Position numbers and translations under genes: made by a program
Part shown: piece by piece, positions 60,301-64,000 of the stretch
Layout of the letters: the number at the start of each line of letters is the position of its first letter
Position numbering within the stretch: position 1 is the first letter of the stretch
Source: Sclerotinia nivalis
Taxonomy: Eukaryota > Ascomycota > Leotiomycetes > Helotiales > Sclerotiniaceae
Reading direction: 5' to 3'
DNA: 64,000 nt
NCBI GenBank assembly: GCA_029531795.1
Contig: JAPEIS010000010.1
Span: forward strand, 1,116,001-1,180,000
The notes under the pieces: model-generated
The model's input: only the letters and a program-made list of their open reading frames with translations
Told to the model about the DNA's origin: nothing
Databases searched by the model: none

Positions 60301-61386
60301 CCACTAACAATCGGTAATCTCCACAAAGGAACCAATGGAACGCCGAGAAACGTCAGTGGCTCAATACCTCGTGTGGGTCCCGTTGCCGCTCTTCCCGCAC
60401 GAGCGGCATCATCCGCTGGTCGATCGGGCAGACCAAATAAATTACAGGCTCGTGATGCCACCGTAGGCAAAGACTCTATCACCGATCTTATCGACTTTGT
60501 GAGGGCCGGTCCTGATGAAGTTGGAGGTCATCGTATACCACGAACTGTTGCCCCATTTAGAACTACAATGGATTCCGATCAAATGTCTGGTTTTGCCGGT
60601 GGTAAGGCTATAGATGCATCTCTACCCGATGCTAGATACAGCCAAGCATCTACCCACGCATCCACAAATCATTCATCGGTTACTTCGCAGACAGGACTCC
60701 TGAACAGCTCTAATAGGGCGAACAAGCCCATGCCCACGCAGAGTGGTATGAGTTTCGACGACGATGAAGATATGATGCCGAAACGAAAGACACGAAGAGT
60801 GAGGGATCCATATGCCATTGACTTCAGTGATGAAGAAGATGATGAATTCGAACATTCTTCCAGACCGGCACCCATACAAGAAGAGTCCTTGGCCGACTTT
60901 CTCCGAAACGTACCTCCACCACCTTCACCGAAGATGACTTCTGTTTTTGCCGAAGTTCAGAAGCCGCCTAAGAAAAAGCCCAGCTTTTCTTCGCGTTTCA
61001 CTAGAAGTGGCTCTACTTCTCAGGTTCAGCAACACAAAACATCACATTCTATGACATCTCGCACGACACCCACCAAACATACACCTTTTGCTTCAATTAA
61101 TCCCCAATTTAATGCTCCTGCTGGTGGCAGTAGTCATGGAAATTACTCCCAGCAACCCGAACTTCCAAGAGCAACATCAAGCTCCAATGTCGTTAGGAAG
61201 CCTTATGAATCTCGCGAACCTGTTCCAGTGAAGTTCAGATCCCAAACGAGCGATCTCGCAGACTTTTTACGAAACTCGGAACCCCCTCCATCGGTAGAAC
61301 CTAAACCTTTCATTCATGCAAAGGAGGAGAGTACATTCGCAAGCCGATTCTTTGGGAGACGTAAGAAGAGCACCGCTGGATTTTAA
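57304..61386 (+). CDS. Gene 2: large mostly disordered protein with tandem histone-fold-like N-terminus, 1360 aa
   Basis: A single exon from ATG 57304 to TAA 61384-61386; the frame is open from 57223 but this is its first ATG, and a second in-frame ATG follows at codon 13. Residues 1-70 are Ser-rich. Residues 89-150 (SPAALKLVNTFLDQLVLNFL ... DNELREYLGG) and 220-300 (VSPAVAIFLTSILEFMGEQI, LIIAGQAA, later VVVEETDMERVASDRILGKL) each look like the C-terminal two-thirds of an H2A-type histone fold; a conserved-looking DWDLELVWKRTRLRCMVYS (169-187) and an acidic loop lie between them. Residues 305-1340 are low complexity, Ser/Pro-rich, with acidic clusters and a basic stretch KRKTRRVRDPYAIDFSDEED near 1160, a possible nuclear signal. 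Four short repeats near 961, 1056, 1194 and 1316 share L-x-D-F-[ILV]-R. The C-terminus is basic (FFGRRKKSTAGF). I recall similar N-termini in ascomycete hypotheticals but no function. Nuclear location is an inference. Confidence 0.9.
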   Translation: MHTSQSAQQSARMENSSRRVGRSHSVSSDRPSTASTSTSLLSPPLSISPEPVYIASSAASQIVTNDHDSRADAWLDQHGIEPSGETALVSPAALKLVNTFLDQLVLNFLSASKSTSLVSLRPAVTEVLKPRLARDAVRGADNELREYLGGSEDDELLSSEREGQSSRDWDLELVWKRTRLRCMVYSSLGDMEEEDEDRYTAQEHLNGSLESGDRENESGIVSPAVAIFLTSILEFMGEQILIIAGQAAYTRLRMKYEKEERDGTTRQTDIAERVVVEETDMERVASDRILGKLWRGWKKRVRSPTSSESMSRSHSSREITGNSARPVLELAQAASISSSDDEQLQEISFDALAEHEQVAIIPLPMTVDDVREIEIPGLAPQSDNEEEDDASETEELPFSRRPKSMVIFTNASHNLPTPNSSQPPTPIFAASPSKSRKRANSLPPPIPSTVMSLFSRGSKETISRQEDSVSPSQGGAAVLNGTITPAESEKDAEEENEEVSSKGKGAVPELKHEPADDTMELDDMSKDIDSDFEFVEEPQIMTSSRISFGGRVSPDDRDSSSRSSLHSSVQSPSIHSLRLIDVNTAKSPTTKSRQDSFDATDFIPGRGVSISRPTSIHSPIITELSSRGTSPNFRSSNSSPLARTGSNLSSIPVKTTTDSISEVDERGLAGDESPLTAVPSELAAAMQGVDVDPSPTSQNYPSFKPAAFRSTPFVLAAPPTPQNYRENMKGSARQHANKGQPLSGFSNSNVRGIEQDGQMTHQGAKNSFEPPSRSVSRTMANSVNENPTILPIVKESSSPEMFKSVPRSSSVRRTSSPRSIGEEVSRRAILETQHKVHQASYTSSVISSSTPRDKKRRVSEESGVSAMSSVGDSKSFEELIRGGETIQYTLTPQNMRAIESPDSPLSLTAIPVPRSASGRTHSSSVSKHTGLHSHPPSDVPKNLGSLKSPNAAQPRDARTGRDSLGDISDFIRSTGPAIPLKKEEIHSRSNSSAAGDIARPLTIGNLHKGTNGTPRNVSGSIPRVGPVAALPARAASSAGRSGRPNKLQARDATVGKDSITDLIDFVRAGPDEVGGHRIPRTVAPFRTTMDSDQMSGFAGGKAIDASLPDARYSQASTHASTNHSSVTSQTGLLNSSNRANKPMPTQSGMSFDDDEDMMPKRKTRRVRDPYAIDFSDEEDDEFEHSSRPAPIQEESLADFLRNVPPPPSPKMTSVFAEVQKPPKKKPSFSSRFTRSGSTSQVQQHKTSHSMTSRTTPTKHTPFASINPQFNAPAGGSSHGNYSQQPELPRATSSSNVVRKPYESREPVPVKFRSQTSDLADFLRNSEPPPSVEPKPFIHAKEESTFASRFFGRRKKSTAGF

Positions 61387-62189
61387 TACTTCTTTGAATA
61401 TTTATTCTACGACATAACCTTTATCATCACCATTTAACAAAACCACTTTTACGATATTGTTTTTCGCTGGAGATTGACATATAATTGCTTTGAGCAATGA
61501 AATTCTTATAATTCTTATTGGGTTCTCTTTTGGGGACTATTTACATATTGAAATGAACTTTATTCATCTGCCAAGACATTTTTAGGAGGTTGGGGGTTGC
61601 GCTTGCATGATTTTACTTTTAGATACCACGCTGAGCATGAACATATGGCTCGAATTCTCGATTGAGAGGGAACAGAGGAGAGGAGGCTTTTTACATTTGA
61701 TCGACCCTTTGAATATACACATTTAGCGAAAGAGATTTTATTACTTTCATAAGGATGTAATCCGTTTCATAGGGATTGGATATTTTCAGGGTGGTTTGGA
61801 GATTGTTTCTGAAAATTAGATACATGGACATGGGAATGATGGATGGGTGGATGTTTGACGGGAATTTGAAAATATAGTTGGGGAGATGGTTGGTTATGAA
61901 TGTTAGCTTAGCTTAGCGTTGGTGTAGTTTGTGGATAGATACATACATACCGAATGAAATGATGGAATTTGTTAGATTTAAATGATTGGTATGGTTTTAT
62001 TACTGTGAGTGATGTAGCAAATATGTAGGATTAACCAAGAGGAAGAACCTAGATTTGCAAAATTCAGGACTATGTATGTATGATGAGAGTAATATCCTTC
62101 ATCATAAATCAAATAATATCCAACACAACAAAACACAACACAACATCCACCAAACCCATCACCCCATCACTTACTCCCCACCCCATCCC
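61387..62189. other. Intergenic region between convergent genes 2 and 3
   Basis: It contains the 3' ends of gene 2 (plus) and gene 3 (minus). Short direct repeats such as TTAGCTTAGCTTAGC (61901-61916) and a CA/CCCCAC-rich stretch (62120-62230) are present. No gene is seen. Confidence 0.5.
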
Positions 62190-63460
62190 TCACTCCCCAC
62201 CCCACACACTCCTCTCCCACCCCACCGTCCCCCTCATCCTATGCCAGCCCGCCCCCGCCGCAGCCTCCATCTCAATACTCTGAACCACATTCTTGGGGCT
62301 CAATCGCAGCGTCTCGGGAAATGAGATGTAGCCTTCTTCTTCGAGGGTGTGCAGGGTGGTTTTTATCCAGGTTCTGCTGGTTATTTGTTTGGTTGTTTCT
62401 TCGGTTGTTTCTTCGGTTATTTCTTCGGTTGCGGTTTTGGGGTTGGTTGGGGGGTTGGAGGTTGGGAGATTGGTTGGGGGGTTTGAGTTTGGGTTTGGAT
62501 CTGAGGTTTGGAGATTGGTTTCGGGGGGTTCGGACTTGGGTTCGGGGTTGGAATTGGAATTCGAGGGGATACTTAATTCCAAACTTTCCAGTTGGGTTTC
62601 TAGACCTAGGACCGCGAGACGGGATGAGAGAGCCGGGTGGAGAATACTATCTATAGGGTATAGTTTGAGGATGAAGAGGAGGGTGGGGATGAATTTTGAG
62701 AGGTGCCATAGTGGGAGTTTGTGGGATTGGTATTGCCAGGGTCCGGTTATGTTGGTTATGTGGACTAGGTTTGGGGAGGGGTGTTACTTTGGGGTTTTTG
62801 GAGGTGGTTTGAGGTGAGGTTTGGGGTAAAGGGGAGGGGAGGGGTTGAGGGTAGGGGTTGATGGGGAATGGGAAAGGAGGAAGAGAAGGAGGAAGGGAGA
62901 GGAGGGAGAGGAGAAGCGAAGAGGAAGACGTACATATAGTACCAGTCACGGGAGCAAGAAACGGGGTACTAGTAGCAGGGGGAGGAGGCGAAGTAAGGAG
63001 GTACCCCCAATGAACTAGATGATTAGAAAAGAAAATTAGTATTCATATTCATATTCATATTCATACTCCATGCCTTTGAAATCAACCAGCTCATCAAAAG
63101 CAAAAGCAAACCCCCCCCCCAAAACCATGAAAAAACACCATCAGAACCATATAAAGAAACCCTAAAAAATCAAAAGTATATAAATACATAACAAATATAC
63201 AAAAATCGCCAACCAATCAACCAACCAACTAACCAACTCTAACCAAACTAACCATCAAAACCCACCCTCCCTCCAAAATCCAAAAATCCAAAACTGCAAA
63301 TCTACTCACAAAGCGATTCATGCCCAATATCCGCAAGGAAGATATACAAAGTCGACGGAGCGAAGATGAGATTAGAGGGAAGGGATCGGGATGGCGTGGT
63401 GGTGGTGTTCAGGATATCGATGGGAGGAGTAGAATGCGAAATCGGTGTGGACGTGGACAT
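62190..63460 (-). CDS. Gene 3: hypothetical fungal protein, 268 aa, three exons
   Basis: Assembled on the reverse strand: exon 1 63460-63310, exon 2 63014-62934, exon 3 62764-62190. Intron 1 (295 bp) starts GTGAGT and ends CATCTAG; intron 2 (169 bp) starts GTACGT and ends CCTAG. All junctions are phase 1, and the joined frame is open from ATG to TGA (269 codons with stop), which chance would hardly give. The N-terminal part reads like one folded domain: APSTLYIFLADIGHESL, then FHWGYLL, then GTIFHITNITGPWQYQSHKL, a beta-rich pattern (HWG...G-x-hHhTxhxGPW) seen in small fungal domains of unknown function. A hydrophobic stretch follows (HLSKFIPTLLFILKLYPIDS). Residues from about 140 to 205 are low-complexity N/P/T/E-rich repeats (EITEETTEETT), then RTWIKTTLHTLEEEGYISFP, a helix seen near the C-terminus of such proteins. 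Function unknown; no secretion signal. Confidence 0.72.
63041..63120. repeat. Simple repeats in intron 1 of gene 3
   Basis: (ATTCAT)n at 63041-63066 and a run of ten C at 63111-63120 lie in the 295-bp intron. Both are likely to vary in length between strains. Confidence 0.7.
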
Positions 63461-64000
63461 ATTTAATTTGATAGAGCTAATGATATCGATTCATTTGTAG
63501 CGTAGTATGGTGAGTTTATGAGAGAGGGGAGATATTGATATTGATATTGATGTCGATTTTGGTCGTGGAGTTGGATAGGTATGGCGGGATGGTGGGAATT
63601 GGGTTGAGGAGATTGGGTGATGGGAGGAGTAAGGGAGGTAGGAATTTGAAATTTGGTATTTGGATCATATCAAATCGGACACCATTTGAAGTTGATGTGA
63701 TGGGGTCATAATGCACGGGCCACATGAGAAAATTAAAATTACTTGGGACACTTAAGGTTCATCGGGAGCTCACCGGGAGTATAAAAGCTCATTGGGAACA
63801 AGAACCTACTTGAAATTTTCTGCATTCGAGCGTGTAAAATATCTTATCTGATGACAAAAGTATGCATGAATACGATTAGTATGAATCACAAGATTTGATA
63901 AAGTCTAGATTTGAGTATTAAATATGAAATCTATCCTTTACATTCCCCTATCCCTCAATCTCCTATACTTCCCCGCATCCTTCACACTCGCCTTGATCTT
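63461..64000. other. Upstream region of gene 3 to window end
   Basis: The stretch 63530-63555 has GATATT/GATATTGAT repeats. TATAAAAG at 63780-63787 (plus strand) follows two CTCACCGGGAG/CATCGGGAG-like repeats and could be a promoter of a gene beyond the window. No coding frame is convincing. Confidence 0.35.

Noticed and set aside
62321..62817. Plus-strand frames of 111 and 156 codons
   Set aside because: They are antisense to exon 3 and intron 2 of gene 3, and are W/G/V/F-rich as the complement of the CCA/AAC-rich exon.

Overview
The window looks like a filamentous ascomycete chromosome (Pezizomycotina, perhaps Leotiomycetes; the class is a guess). It has two very different halves. Bases 1 to about 51,600 are extremely AT-rich and hold no intact gene. 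They are layered LTR retrotransposons riddled with C-to-T and G-to-A transitions and stop codons, the signature of repeat-induced point mutation (RIP). From about 51,600 to the right end the base composition is ordinary and there are three host genes with short GT-AG introns.

Retroelement half. Three families explain nearly everything. Copia-B (Ty1/copia, LTRs of about 360-400 bp) has five copies: B0 (minus, 1-2791, cut by the window edge), B1 (plus, 2792-20698), B2 (plus, 20699-36884), B3 (minus, 36885-43017) and B4 (plus, 43018-50836). A second family, here called Gypsy-G (Ty3/gypsy-type, 133-bp LTRs with unusual AG...CT ends), has two inverted copies: G1 (plus, 3149-16634) inside B1, and G2 (minus, 21065-35864) inside B2. 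Copia-A (Ty1/copia, 118-119-bp LTRs) has two copies, A1 (3827-8702) inside G1 and A2 (30337-35193) inside G2, both plus in the window. Target duplications and rejoined host sequence give the order: B2 is oldest, B1, G2 and B3 went into B2, B0 and G1 into B1, A1 into G1, A2 into G2, and B4 into B3. Solo LTRs of at least four further kinds (25600, 41337, 41838, 50388) and a 1-kb inverted-repeat transposon carrying only an integrase-type H2C2 zinc-finger gene (24037-25045) are late arrivals.

Most notable points: A1 and A2 occupy exactly the same base position of Gypsy-G but in opposite orientations; the H2C2-only element; Gypsy-G has non-TG/CA ends and a conserved hairpin where a polypurine tract is expected; all copia-B copies with a visible 3' end carry a TRIM-like direct-repeat module plus a GATCAA array there; both copia families have a primer site matching the anticodon arm of initiator tRNA-Met.

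Gene half. Gene 1 (52587-53375, two exons, 231 aa) is an unrecognised protein with paired CxxC motifs. Gene 2 (57304-61386, one exon, 1360 aa) has an N-terminal region that reads like two histone folds in tandem, followed by a very long disordered tail with four copies of a short D/S-L-x-D-F-L/I/V-R motif. Gene 3 (minus, 63460-62190, three exons, 268 aa) was built by matching splice phases and is an unrecognised fungal protein. They do not form an operon or visible pathway; the interest is mainly the nested repeat architecture and the abrupt border with genes at about 51.6 kb.
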